Shown: positions 17,353 through 25,420 of the stretch, piece after piece | Layout: each line of letters starts with the position of its first letter | How positions within the stretch are numbered: position 1 is the first letter of the stretch | From: Selenomonadaceae bacterium | GTDB taxonomy: Bacteria; Bacillota; Negativicutes; Selenomonadales; Selenomonadaceae | Direction of reading: 5' to 3' | NCBI GenBank assembly: GCA_017614505.1 | Contig: JAGABT010000014.1 | Location: 1-64,000 of the forward strand | Length of the DNA stretch: 64,000 nt | Notes under the pieces: generated by a model | What the model saw: only the letters and a program-made list of their open reading frames with translations | The model's database searches: none | Told to the model about the DNA's origin: nothing | Position numbers and translations under genes: made by a program

Positions 17353-18687
17353 TCATTGGCGCTTTTTTATCGCCTCAGCGTGCGCGTCCAGACCTTCAGC
17401 GTTGGCAAGGCGGATAATATCTTCAGCGACGTTGAGCAAATCGCCGCGCGTGTAGGAAATTAAACTGGTGCGCTTTAAAAAAGTTTCGACGTTGAGCACG
17501 GAAAAATATCTGGCAGTGCCGCCGGTCGGCAGTACGTGATTTGGACCGGCAAAATAATCGCCGAGCGGTTCAGGCGAATATGCGCCGAGGAATACCGCTC
17601 CGGCATTTTTTATTTTCGGCAGCAGGCTGAACGGCGAATCAGTCAGCAGTTCCAGATGTTCCGGCGCCGAAATATTTGCGAAGTCAGCCGCCTCGTTCAA
17701 ATCCTGCGCGACGATAATCAAGCCGTTGGAATTAATCGACGCGGCGGCAATTTCCCTGCGAGGAAGTTTGTCAAGCTGAACTTCGACTTCGGCGGCGATT
17801 CTTTCAGCCAGAATCTGATTCGTAGTTATGACGATACTGCAAGCGAGCGGGTCGTGTTCCGCCTGACTGAGCATATCGGCGGCGGCGTAGACGGGATTGG
17901 CAGTTTCGTCGGCGATAATCAGAATTTCGCTGGGACCGGCGAGCATATCAATATCGCAGTGTCCAAAAACTTCCTTCTTAGCGAGCGTCACGAAAATATT
18001 GCCAGGTCCCGTGATTTTGCTGACGCGCGGAACTGTCTCGGTGCCGAACGCCATAGCTGCTATCGCCTGCGCGCCGCCAATCTTGTAAATTTTATCCGCG
18101 CCGGCAATTTTCGCCGCGGCCAGCACGTAGGGATTAATCTGCCCATTTTTCGCAGGAACGCACATGATAATTTCGCCGACGCCAGCGACTTTCGCAGGGA
18201 TGACGTTCATCAAAACGCTGGAAGGATACGCCGCCAGTCCGCCAGGCACGTAGACGCCGACGCGTTCGAGCGGGATAACCGCCTGACCGAGAATGGAATT
18301 TTCGCCGCGATAAGTCAGCCAGGATTTGGGCAGCTGTTCAACGTGGTAACTGCGAATATTTTCAGCCGCGCGCTTCAGGGCGTCGACGATTTTGGTATCA
18401 GCAATTTTTTCAGCGGCGGCAGTTTCCTCCGGCGTAACGAGAAAATCATCAGCGGAAAGTTCAGCGCCGTCGAATTTTTTAGTGTAGTCGATAACAGCGG
18501 CGTCACCGAGCCTGCGAACGTCGCCGACGATTTTGCGAACGAGTTCAGCGGCGGTTAAATCCGCGCCGAAGATTTTTCTATTAGCCGCGCGAATTTTTTC
18601 CGGCAGTTCAATTTCGTCGAAGGCTTTTTTAGTGAGGAGCCGCTCAATTTCCGCGCGCGGGATTTTCTGACTGTCAAGGATTCTCAT
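17353..18687 (-). CDS. hisD: Histidinol dehydrogenase
   Basis: HisD carries out the last two steps of histidine synthesis, oxidising L-histidinol to L-histidine with two NAD+. The protein has 444 residues, near the usual 430. Motifs seen are [32 protein letters not shown] and [15 protein letters not shown] in the centre, and SAPEHLEL with the downstream histidines that bind zinc and substrate. The ATG overlaps the hisG stop (ATGA), which marks translational coupling. It is the last gene of the pgeF-hisZ-HD-hisG-hisD run; other his genes are not in the window. Confidence 0.96.
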   Translation of the reverse strand: MRILDSQKIPRAEIERLLTKKAFDEIELPEKIRAANRKIFGADLTAAELVRKIVGDVRRLGDAAVIDYTKKFDGAELSADDFLVTPEETAAAEKIADTKIVDALKRAAENIRSYHVEQLPKSWLTYRGENSILGQAVIPLERVGVYVPGGLAAYPSSVLMNVIPAKVAGVGEIIMCVPAKNGQINPYVLAAAKIAGADKIYKIGGAQAIAAMAFGTETVPRVSKITGPGNIFVTLAKKEVFGHCDIDMLAGPSEILIIADETANPVYAAADMLSQAEHDPLACSIVITTNQILAERIAAEVEVQLDKLPRREIAAASINSNGLIIVAQDLNEAADFANISAPEHLELLTDSPFSLLPKIKNAGAVFLGAYSPEPLGDYFAGPNHVLPTGGTARYFSVLNVETFLKRTSLISYTRGDLLNVAEDIIRLANAEGLDAHAEAIKKRQ

Positions 18688-19319
18688 AAAAATTTCTCCA
18701 ATTCGCTAACGAGACTGTTAATGCGGTCGAACTTGAGGCGGTAGCTGACGCGGTTGGCGATAAGGCGGGCGGTGGCGTCGCAGATGTGGACAAATTCCTC
18801 CAGATTATTTTCGCGCAGGGTCGTGCCTGTCTCAACGATGTCAACAATGCTTTCGCTCAAGCCGATAATCGGACCGAGTTCAATCGAGCCGTTGAGTTTG
18901 ATATACTCCATTTGCATACCGCGTTCGGCGAAAAATTTTTCAGCAATGCGCGGGAACTTCGTCGCAACGCGCGTGTGGGCGTAATCTTCGAGGCGGGCGC
19001 GCTTTTTATCCTTAGGCACAGCCATCATCAAATGACATTTGCCGAAGCCCAGGTCAAGCAGTTCATAAACGTCCTTGCCGGATTCGAGGATAACGTCCTT
19101 GCCGATAATGCCAATGTCGGCGGCGCCGTATTCGACGTAGGTCGGCACGTCGGCGGTTTTCGTGATTATGAATTTCAATTTGGCGGCGTCGTTGGTAATG
19201 ACGAGCTTGCGGGATTTTTCGTGCAAGCCCTCAGCCGTCCAGCCAACCTTGGCAAAAAGTTCCGTCGACAAGCCGAAAAGTTTGCCCTTCGGCAGGGCGA
19301 TTGTTATAAAATCGTTCAT
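18684..19319 (-). CDS. hisG: ATP phosphoribosyltransferase, short form
   Basis: HisG condenses ATP with PRPP, the first step of histidine synthesis. At 211 residues this is the short form, which lacks the C-terminal regulatory domain and works only with HisZ; hisZ lies two genes upstream. Features include IALPKGKL at the N-terminus, ELLDLGFGKCHLMMAVP in the middle, and the PRPP-binding segment DIVETGTTLRENNL near residues 160-173. The start ATG is at 19319. It overlaps hisD downstream by four bases. Confidence 0.95.
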   Translation of the reverse strand: MNDFITIALPKGKLFGLSTELFAKVGWTAEGLHEKSRKLVITNDAAKLKFIITKTADVPTYVEYGAADIGIIGKDVILESGKDVYELLDLGFGKCHLMMAVPKDKKRARLEDYAHTRVATKFPRIAEKFFAERGMQMEYIKLNGSIELGPIIGLSESIVDIVETGTTLRENNLEEFVHICDATARLIANRVSYRLKFDRINSLVSELEKFL

Positions 19320-19332
19320 GGTAACCTCATTT

Positions 19333-19845
19333 CTAATTTTCGTCGTCAGCCAGCCGCAGGAGTTTCAATTCGCGAGAATCGTCTTCCCGCGGCGGAGAAT
19401 GGTGCCGCGCGATAACCTTAGCCTCCTCGAAAAGTCCGATCCGCTGAAGTTTCTGCGCGCCAATTCCGGCGTGGTTGCGGTAAATGTAAATCGAGCGGTC
19501 GCCCTTGAGTTCCAGTTCATCAGCAAGTTTCGGCGCGAAAGTCGTAACCAGCACCGTGAAAATTTTCTTGCGAATCGTGAGCTTGTAATCCGCCTTGCCA
19601 ATATCGTGAAGCAGCGCGCAGCGGATTAAAAATTCGCGGTCGATACCCTGCTTGCCGACGATAACAAGCCGCTCAATCGTGTAAGCGACGCGCAGGCTGT
19701 GGTACTGGTCGATCTCGCTCAGCGCGAAAAATAATTTCTGCTCCTTCGCGTTCAGGTGCGTCATGACATATTTTTCGTCGTCAACCGAAATTTCAGCGGT
19801 CAGCGCGCGGTAAAATTGTTTCACGCGTTTGAAAATCCAGCTCAT
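19333..19845 (-). CDS. HD-domain phosphohydrolase-like protein
   Basis: This 170-residue cytosolic protein has an HD metal-binding core: LLHDIGKAD near residues 79-87, an upstream His in IDQYHSLRVA, and HAGIGAQKL plus ARHHSPP downstream. Such small HDIG proteins often cleave phosphomonoesters or nucleotides, but the substrate is unknown. It begins four bases inside hisZ (ATGA overlap) and ends 13 bp before hisG, so it is embedded in the histidine operon. A link to histidine-pathway nucleotide turnover is inference from position only. Confidence 0.8.
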   Translation of the reverse strand: MSWIFKRVKQFYRALTAEISVDDEKYVMTHLNAKEQKLFFALSEIDQYHSLRVAYTIERLVIVGKQGIDREFLIRCALLHDIGKADYKLTIRKKIFTVLVTTFAPKLADELELKGDRSIYIYRNHAGIGAQKLQRIGLFEEAKVIARHHSPPREDDSRELKLLRLADDEN

Positions 19846-21014
19846 TCCAGATAGATTAATTCTGCGTAGCCTTTCGCAGTCCTGGATTTTTCGGCGGCGT
19901 CCTTCGTCTGAGAAAACAGCGCCAGTTCGACAATCTTTCCGGCTGTGCGAAGTTCCAGCGCCTTTTTAATCGCCGCGTCAACATTTCCCTCGGCGTAGCT
20001 CAGATAAATATCTTTCGCGCGGGCGTCGTTGGAAATTCCCTGCCGCTCGCACGCCGTCAAAATTCTTTCGATACCGAGCGCAAAACCAGTCGCAGGACAC
20101 GCCAGACCGAAATCTTTAAGCATATGGTCATACCTGCCGCCGCCAGCCAGCGAATAGCCAACGTTCGGCGCGTAAGCCTCGAAGACCATGCCGGTGTAAT
20201 ACTCAAAGTCGCGGATAATTCCGAGGTCGAAGGCGATTTTGTCAGCCACGCCGTAAGTTTTCGCCAGCGCGTAAATTTCCGCCAGATTGTCAAGCGCGCG
20301 CTGGGATTTTTCATTTTCAGCGAGAGCGCGCGCAGTTTCCAGAATTTCAATACCGCCGTGGAGCTTTGGAATTTTTTTGAGCGAACTGGCGGCGGTTTTG
20401 TCAAGGCTGAGCGCGTCGACAATTTTTTCCAGCCCAACAATATCGTGGCGCTCAATCGCAGATTTAATTTTAGACTGAACGTCCGGCGGCAGATTATTCT
20501 GCTCCATTAAGCCGTTGGCGAACTCAACCTGCCCAAGGCAAATCATGAAATCTTTCAAGCCGGAAATTTTCAGACCGTTAGCGGCGAGGGCGATAATCTC
20601 AGCGTCGGCAAAGGCATTCGACACGCCGAGGAGTTCGACGCCCGACTGATAAAATTCGCACTGGCGCCCAGGCTGATTCTGTCTGAATCGGAAAACGCTG
20701 GTGTTGTACGAAAGTTTCAGCGGCAGCGGCGAATCTTTCAGCCTGCTCACTGCCAGCCGCGCGATTGGCGTTGTCATTTCGTGATGTAGTGCCAGCGTCC
20801 GATTTTGCAGGTCGAACATTTTGAACAGATTCGGTTCCAGCGCCCTGTCCGAGACCGTCAGCGTTTCCAGAAATTCCATTGTCGGCGTGACAACTTCCTC
20901 GTAGCCAAATTCCGCGAAGAGTTTTGCCAGCCGCATTTCTATCGCACGTTTCGCCGCCGCTTCCTGCGGTAAGAAATCCCGCGTGCCGTAAGGCGTCTCC
21001 AAAATTCCCGCCAT
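19842..21014 (-). CDS. hisZ: ATP phosphoribosyltransferase regulatory subunit
   Basis: HisZ is a catalytically dead relative of histidyl-tRNA synthetase that assembles with short HisG, activates it and mediates feedback inhibition by histidine. The 390-residue protein starts MAGILETPYGTRDFLP and shows class II synthetase-like motifs such as YGYEEVVTPTMEFLE, RFRQNQPGRQCEFYQ and the C-terminal LAGGGRYDHML. It lacks the anticodon-binding domain of true HisRS. It starts one base after the pgeF stop and overlaps the HD gene by four bases. The presence of both HisZ and short HisG is internally consistent. Confidence 0.95.
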   Translation of the reverse strand: MAGILETPYGTRDFLPQEAAAKRAIEMRLAKLFAEFGYEEVVTPTMEFLETLTVSDRALEPNLFKMFDLQNRTLALHHEMTTPIARLAVSRLKDSPLPLKLSYNTSVFRFRQNQPGRQCEFYQSGVELLGVSNAFADAEIIALAANGLKISGLKDFMICLGQVEFANGLMEQNNLPPDVQSKIKSAIERHDIVGLEKIVDALSLDKTAASSLKKIPKLHGGIEILETARALAENEKSQRALDNLAEIYALAKTYGVADKIAFDLGIIRDFEYYTGMVFEAYAPNVGYSLAGGGRYDHMLKDFGLACPATGFALGIERILTACERQGISNDARAKDIYLSYAEGNVDAAIKKALELRTAGKIVELALFSQTKDAAEKSRTAKGYAELIYLE

Positions 21015-21015
21015 G

Positions 21016-21873
21016 TCAATCCTCCTTCAGCGCGATAACCGCCGCAATCCTGCCGGTCGTGCCGCCAGCCGCCCTGTACGAAAAATAAAAATTCGCGTTG
21101 CAGCAGGTGCATTCGCCCGCCACGTCGATATTTTCTTCCGGCAAGCCGGCTTCGAGCAGCTGAACTTTATTCGCGCTCCACAAGTCTAAAAATTTTTTCC
21201 CGTCACGTTCGACAATCAGCTCAGGATTATTCGGGAAAGCATTCGCGCAGGCTTCGCGGACGCTCTCGCCAATTTCGTAGCAGCAGGCGCCAATCGACGG
21301 CGCAATTCCGGCGAGGCAGTCTTCAGCGCGCGTACCGAAATTCTCAGCCATTGCGTGAAAAGTTTTCGCCGCGATTCTGTTAAGCGTACCCTTCCAGCCG
21401 CCGTGCGCCAGACCAATCGCGCGGTTTTCCACGTCAATCAGAAAAATCGGCACGCAGTCAGCAAAGCAGAGCATAAGCGGCAGGCTCGGCGTATTCGTAA
21501 TCAGCGCGTCAGTTTCGGGAATGGCGTCGGAATAATTTTGACTGCCGCGCCCTCGGTGACTTTCGTCCACTACAAAAATTTTATCGCCGTGAATCTGATT
21601 CGGCGTGACAATATCTTCGACGCGAAATCCCAGCGAGCGCATAAAAATCCTGCGATTCGCCAGAACATTTTCCTCGCTGTCGCCCACGTGCAAGCCCAGA
21701 TTCAGACTGTCGAAAGGTTTTGCGCTATGCCCTCCCAGCCGCGTCGAAACGGCGTGCGTAACCAAATCCTCAGGGAAGCTGGAAAATTGCCCGTGCCAGA
21801 TATTCCCGTCAACGCGCCTCAAAAAATAACTCATCGGGACTCGTGCGGCGGATACCCCTGCCGCACTTTTCAC
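21016..21873 (-). CDS. pgeF: PgeF/YfiH peptidoglycan-editing factor (laccase domain)
   Basis: This family (formerly multi-copper polyphenol oxidoreductase) acts as a cytosolic hydrolase removing wrongly incorporated residues from UDP-MurNAc precursors, and has purine nucleoside activity in some members. Key residues are visible: ADCVPIFLID and GLAHGGWKGT contribute the His/Cys/His metal site, with GPSIGACCYEIG-like text (IAPSIGACCYEIG) further on. The GTG at 21873 has AAAGGAAG 6 nt upstream and gives 285 residues. The ATG at 21834 would give the more usual N-terminus but has no Shine-Dalgarno. A perfect 7-bp hairpin lies between the two starts. First gene of the his run. Confidence 0.88.
   Translation of the reverse strand: MKSAAGVSAARVPMSYFLRRVDGNIWHGQFSSFPEDLVTHAVSTRLGGHSAKPFDSLNLGLHVGDSEENVLANRRIFMRSLGFRVEDIVTPNQIHGDKIFVVDESHRGRGSQNYSDAIPETDALITNTPSLPLMLCFADCVPIFLIDVENRAIGLAHGGWKGTLNRIAAKTFHAMAENFGTRAEDCLAGIAPSIGACCYEIGESVREACANAFPNNPELIVERDGKKFLDLWSANKVQLLEAGLPEENIDVAGECTCCNANFYFSYRAAGGTTGRIAAVIALKED
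21843..21866 (-). promoter_or_regulatory. Hairpin in the first codons of pgeF
   Basis: GTGCGGC and GCCGCAC form a perfect 7-bp stem with a 10-nt loop, located between the GTG start (21873) and the in-frame ATG (21834) of pgeF. It could restrain translation initiation or ribosome progress. It has no following T-run, so it is not a terminator. Confidence 0.45.
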
Positions 21874-21946
21874 TTCCTTTCTTTACATAATAGAATATAG
21901 TTGCTAAAATTAAACTAGCTCTTTGAAAAGGGATGAGAAATCTACC

Positions 21947-22038
21947 GGATAGAGGCTGCGTAAACCAGCCCCAGTGTTTCGACGCTGAAAGCCCCACCGT
22001 TAGTCGTGGGGTAGTTTACAGTCAGTTCTCCTCTATCC
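21947..22038 (+). other. Nested multi-stem element, IS200/IS605-end-like
   Basis: GGATAGAGG (21947-21955) pairs perfectly with CCTCTATCC (22030-22038). Inside it, CTG/CAG and GTAAAC (21960-21965)/GTTTAC (22014-22019) continue the stack. The core holds a CAGTGT-TTCG-ACGCTG hairpin (tetraloop of the stable UUCG type) and a CCCCAC...GTGGGG hairpin (21992-22011) followed by TAGTTTAC. The latter resembles the right-end/omega-RNA hairpin that follows tnpB in IS200/IS605 elements. No transposase fits in the 179-bp gap, so this is either a remnant, a short non-autonomous element, or a free-standing structured RNA. The strand is assigned from the UUCG loop. Confidence 0.6.
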
Positions 22039-22052
22039 AATCAATTCAGCTT

Positions 22053-23624
22053 TTATTTACAAACCCCGCATCGTTTACAGCCGTCGAAACAGGCGCGCGT
22101 AGATTTAAATTCAGCCGCCCGCTCAAATTCCGCGCGAAGATATTTTTTGCTGAAACCCATGTCCAGAATATCCCACGGGAAAATTTCGTCCGCCGCCCGC
22201 GCTCCAAGGTAAAATTTTTCATCGACGCCCGACTCTCGCAATAGAGCCAGAAATTCTTGCGGCGATTCAGATTGTACCACCAGCTCCGCAATTCGTCTAT
22301 CGCCCCGCGCCAAAATCGCCTGCACTTCCGCAGATTTTACCGACTCCGAGATTATTTCCACGCCCCGCAATTTTTTCAGCCGCTCGCGCAGGAGTTTCAG
22401 CGCCGCGTTCAGATATTTTTTCTCGGCGAAAGGCGCCCACTGGAACGGCGTGAACGGTTTCGGCACGAACGGGTTGACGCTCAAAGTTAATTTGCCCGTG
22501 CCCACGAATTTTTTCAGCCGCGCCGACAAATCCGCTATCGCCTCTACGTCCGCCAGCTTCTCGAACGGCAGCCCTGTCATGAAGTACAGCCGGAAATTTT
22601 TCAGCCCCGCCGCTATTCCCAGCTCCACCGCGTTGAAAATATCCGCCTCTGTCAGATTTTTGTTGATGACTGCGCGCATTTTTTCGCTGCCGACTTCCGG
22701 CGCTACTGTCAAGGTTTTCAAGCCGCTTTCAGCCAGCGCCTCGACTAAATTTTTCGTCACCGAATCTGCGCGAAATGACGCCACCGACATTCTCAAGCCC
22801 GCGTCCAGAATGTATTTGCACAGCTCGTCAATCTGCGGGTAGTCGGAAATTGCCGCGCCCATCAATCCGATTTTCTTGCCGAACTTTACCGCCGCGTCAA
22901 CTTCAGATTTCAGAACTTCCAGCGAACGGTTGCGCGGTTTTCTGAAGCAGTAGCCCGCCATGCAAAACCGGCAGTGATGTCCGCAGCCGCGCGCCGTCTC
23001 AATCAGGTACATGTTGAACTCGGTATCGTCCGTGATAATTTCCGAATGCGCTGGGAACTCGTCCAGATTCTTCATCCACTGCCGCGAAACTTTTTTCGGG
23101 AGAGCCGGTACGTACACGCCTGGAATTTTTGCCAGCGCTGACAAAGTTTCTTCGCGCGGCAGCCTTTCAGCCAGCACGTCCATTACCGGCGGCATGATGA
23201 CTTCGCCTTCGCCAATTATGAACGCGTCGAAAATTTCTGCCAGCGGAATTGGATTGAATGTCGCGCAGGGTCCGCCCGCAATTATCAGCGGGTCGAACTT
23301 TGTGCGCGCCGACGCCAGCGGATTTATTTTCGCCGCCCGCAGAATTTTTACCACGTTGAAATAATCCTGCTCGAACGATACCGCGAATCCCACCGCGTTG
23401 AATTTGTTGAGCGGCGTCTGAGTTTCGACGCTCAGCGGCTCGTCCAGAAAAAATCGCTCGCACGCTGAATCCCGCCGCGAATTTATCAGCGCGTAGATTA
23501 TGTGCAAGCCCAGATTCGACATTCCGACGTAATAAAAATTCGGGTAGACCAGCGCAAATCGCAGCCGTCCGCCCGAATGTATCGTGTACCCAGATTCTTT
23601 TGCAATTCGTAAGTTTTGCCGCAT
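22053..23624 (-). CDS. Radical SAM protein with B12-like N-terminal domain
   Basis: This protein has 523 residues from ATG 23624, one base after the upstream stop; the frame is open to 23678 but would overlap that gene. The N-terminal half looks like a cobalamin-binding-type Rossmann domain (GMSNLGLHIIYALIN, IIAGGPCATFNPIP, IIGEGEV). The radical SAM core has GCGHHCRFCMAGYC near residue 215. The C-terminus ends in a small CKRCGVC cluster motif. It resembles the unassigned 'radical SAM, TIGR03960-like' group (often fused to DUF2344) but the fusion is absent. The substrate is unknown. It follows the RodZ-like gene in an apparent operon. Confidence 0.82.
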   Translation of the reverse strand: MRQNLRIAKESGYTIHSGGRLRFALVYPNFYYVGMSNLGLHIIYALINSRRDSACERFFLDEPLSVETQTPLNKFNAVGFAVSFEQDYFNVVKILRAAKINPLASARTKFDPLIIAGGPCATFNPIPLAEIFDAFIIGEGEVIMPPVMDVLAERLPREETLSALAKIPGVYVPALPKKVSRQWMKNLDEFPAHSEIITDDTEFNMYLIETARGCGHHCRFCMAGYCFRKPRNRSLEVLKSEVDAAVKFGKKIGLMGAAISDYPQIDELCKYILDAGLRMSVASFRADSVTKNLVEALAESGLKTLTVAPEVGSEKMRAVINKNLTEADIFNAVELGIAAGLKNFRLYFMTGLPFEKLADVEAIADLSARLKKFVGTGKLTLSVNPFVPKPFTPFQWAPFAEKKYLNAALKLLRERLKKLRGVEIISESVKSAEVQAILARGDRRIAELVVQSESPQEFLALLRESGVDEKFYLGARAADEIFPWDILDMGFSKKYLRAEFERAAEFKSTRACFDGCKRCGVCK

Positions 23625-23625
23625 T

Positions 23626-24423
23626 TTATCGCGTGAAAGTCCTTTCGACGACGGCGCCAATCGCGCCAATCGCACCAATATCCTGCCCGTTCATGATGAA
23701 ATTCGCCGCTCCGGCGTTGCCCAAAATGACGTTGACGTTCTGCGTGCCGTTCCAGTCGAAAACCTGACCGGCATTAGCCATTCCCTCGAAGACAACCACG
23801 CCGTCAACTGCAACCCGAGTCCAGCAGTCGCCGGAAAAAGTCGCCTGAAGATTGACGCCGCTGGGCGGAACAACCTGCGCGATTTGCTGAGGCTGAGGTT
23901 CAGCGGGCTGAGCAACTTCCTGCGCAGTTTCGACAGGCTGAGTAACTTCCTGCTGAGCTACAGAATTTTCATCGCCGCCGCTGAATGCGAAAATAAGTCC
24001 TCCAATTAAAAAAATAAGTGCAGCTGCCGCCGCGACGAGATATTTTTTCTTATCGTCTTCGGAATCGGCGTTAGTTTCAGCGCGGTGCTGAGCGCGGGTT
24101 TTCGCAACAGTTGAAGTTTCGGCATCAGATTTTTTTTCTGCAACCGCCGCGGGTTTTTCAACTGCAGGCTTAGCTTCTTCGGGAGCGATGGTAGTCGGCG
24201 AAATTTCCATGATGAATTTTTTAACCATGTCTTCGCCGTCGAGTTCAAGGAAATTGGCGTAGTTCTTGATAAAACCTTTCGCGTAAACTTCGCCAGGGAG
24301 CTTGTCGTACTCGCCCTGCTCAAGTGCCTCGATGTAAAGCGCGCGAATGCTGGTCTCTCTTTCAATGTCATGAATGGTCAGATTCTGTCGCTCGCGTTCC
24401 CGTCGCAAAGCATCGCCTATCAT
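23626..24423 (-). CDS. rodZ: RodZ-like membrane protein (HTH + DUF4115)
   Basis: This 265-residue protein has an N-terminal HTH_25/XRE-type domain (IGDALRRERERQNLTIHDIERETSI), a Glu/Ala/Lys-rich linker, one membrane helix (about residues 130-150) and an extracytoplasmic DUF4115 domain at the C-terminus. This is the layout of RodZ, which links the MreB cytoskeleton to the elongation machinery. ATG 24423 is chosen, with AGGGAG about 10 nt upstream; a TTG at 24429 would be too near the Shine-Dalgarno. The radical SAM gene begins one base after its stop. Confidence 0.8.
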   Translation of the reverse strand: MIGDALRRERERQNLTIHDIERETSIRALYIEALEQGEYDKLPGEVYAKGFIKNYANFLELDGEDMVKKFIMEISPTTIAPEEAKPAVEKPAAVAEKKSDAETSTVAKTRAQHRAETNADSEDDKKKYLVAAAAALIFLIGGLIFAFSGGDENSVAQQEVTQPVETAQEVAQPAEPQPQQIAQVVPPSGVNLQATFSGDCWTRVAVDGVVVFEGMANAGQVFDWNGTQNVNVILGNAGAANFIMNGQDIGAIGAIGAVVERTFTR

Positions 24424-24480
24424 TAACAAACATCTCCCTTCAAACGCAAATTATACACCACTTCCGGTTTTGGCGTCAAA

Positions 24481-24507
24481 TAAAAAATGGAAAGCGTTGC
24501 ACTTTCC
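24481..24507 (-). terminator. Rho-independent terminator
   Basis: Read on the minus strand, GGAAAG and CTTTCC form a 6-bp stem with a 7-nt loop, followed by ATTTTTTATTT. It lies 25 bp after the stop of the 24532-25035 gene and should end the transcript that precedes rodZ. Confidence 0.8.
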
Positions 24508-24531
24508 ACGGAATAAATTTTGCGGTCAAAC

Positions 24532-25035
24532 TTATTTTTTAAGATTAACTGCGTCGGATTTTTCTGCTGCCGGTTCCGAAGGCGTAATGTCAATCGTAAC
24601 GGGCTCGGCGTCAGATTTTTTTTCAGCCGGTTCAGTTTCAGTGGGCTCGGCAGCCTTTTCGGGAGGCTTAATGTCCGGCGCGTTGACTGGGAACTCGATA
24701 GTCTGAAGGGCTTTGACGGTTTTCTGAGCGCCAATTTCGAGGAGTTTAATGTCGCGCGGCTCGCTGGCATTGGCGAGCTTGTGCCATTTTTTATCGGCGT
24801 CCTGGAAGTACATTTCAAATTCGAGGTTGAAGTGTTCGTCGTCGACGAAATTTACGCGGAACTTTCCGGCGCTGTAGGTGAGACCGTTCTCCACGTTTTT
24901 GCGGATAATTTCATCGAGGCGCATGGACGCAACGTCAGCAACGTCTTCAATCGTCATGTTCGGGCTCAGCAGGTCGTTGAAAAAATTCTTGACGTTTTCG
25001 ACGACCATTTCGAGAGATTTTTTGGTAATCGGCAT
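24532..25035 (-). CDS. Unknown protein with acidic Pro/Glu tail
   Basis: I do not recognise this 167-residue protein. The first 105 residues look folded (helical start, then alternating strands such as YSAGKFRVNFVDDEHFNLEFEMYF). From about residue 115 the chain is low complexity, rich in Glu, Pro, Lys and Ala (repeats like EKKSDAEP and AEKSDA). No signal peptide or membrane helix is present. GAGGTG precedes ATG 25035. It is the last gene of a three-gene set (25421-26206, 25051-25395, this one) that ends at a terminator; the same EKKSDAE-like wording appears in the linker of the RodZ-like protein downstream. Confidence 0.7.
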   Translation of the reverse strand: MPITKKSLEMVVENVKNFFNDLLSPNMTIEDVADVASMRLDEIIRKNVENGLTYSAGKFRVNFVDDEHFNLEFEMYFQDADKKWHKLANASEPRDIKLLEIGAQKTVKALQTIEFPVNAPDIKPPEKAAEPTETEPAEKKSDAEPVTIDITPSEPAAEKSDAVNLKK

Positions 25036-25050
25036 TTCAATACACCTCGC

Positions 25051-25395
25051 TTAAACGGTGAGCTCAAGTTCTTTTTCGTAGCGGCTGGTAACGTCGGTTT
25101 CCGTGTTGGAAAGACCTGCCTTCGCCCATTCGGGAACCTGGGACTCGTCAATTTCGCGCGTGGTAGTTTTTTCAATCCACTTGCCGTTTTCCCTGTAGTA
25201 GAGGCGGTGCACGAGGCTAAGCGTGCCGTTTTCGACGCTGGAAAAAAGTTTCGCCGCGTATTCGCCTATGCCGAGGCTGTTCATGGTCTCCTTCAGTTTC
25301 GGCAGGAAATCCGACAGCCATTTGGTGACTTCTTCCCAGTTGTTGTAGACCACCAAGCCGCCGACCAGCGCGCCAAGTACAAGCACAGGTATCAT
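25051..25395 (-). CDS. Small membrane-anchored unknown protein
   Basis: This 114-residue protein has a hydrophobic N-terminus (IPVLVLGALVGGLVVYNNW) that should act as a single membrane anchor, followed by a soluble part with an amphipathic region (residues 20-55) and a charged C-terminal half. No known domain is recognised. ATG 25395 has AGGGAGAT at good spacing. It lies between a secreted protein and an acidic-tailed protein, each separated by 15-25 bp, so all three are likely one operon acting at the envelope. Confidence 0.7.
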   Translation of the reverse strand: MIPVLVLGALVGGLVVYNNWEEVTKWLSDFLPKLKETMNSLGIGEYAAKLFSSVENGTLSLVHRLYYRENGKWIEKTTTREIDESQVPEWAKAGLSNTETDVTSRYEKELELTV

Positions 25396-25420
25396 TTAAA
25401 ACATCTCCCTTGAAAATATT

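Noticed and set aside
17536..18558. 340-codon plus-strand frame opposite hisD
   Set aside because: Fully antisense to a well-matched histidinol dehydrogenase, with no motifs of its own.
21874..22052. Complete IS200/IS605 element
   Set aside because: No tnpA or tnpB frame fits; only an end-like structured segment is present.
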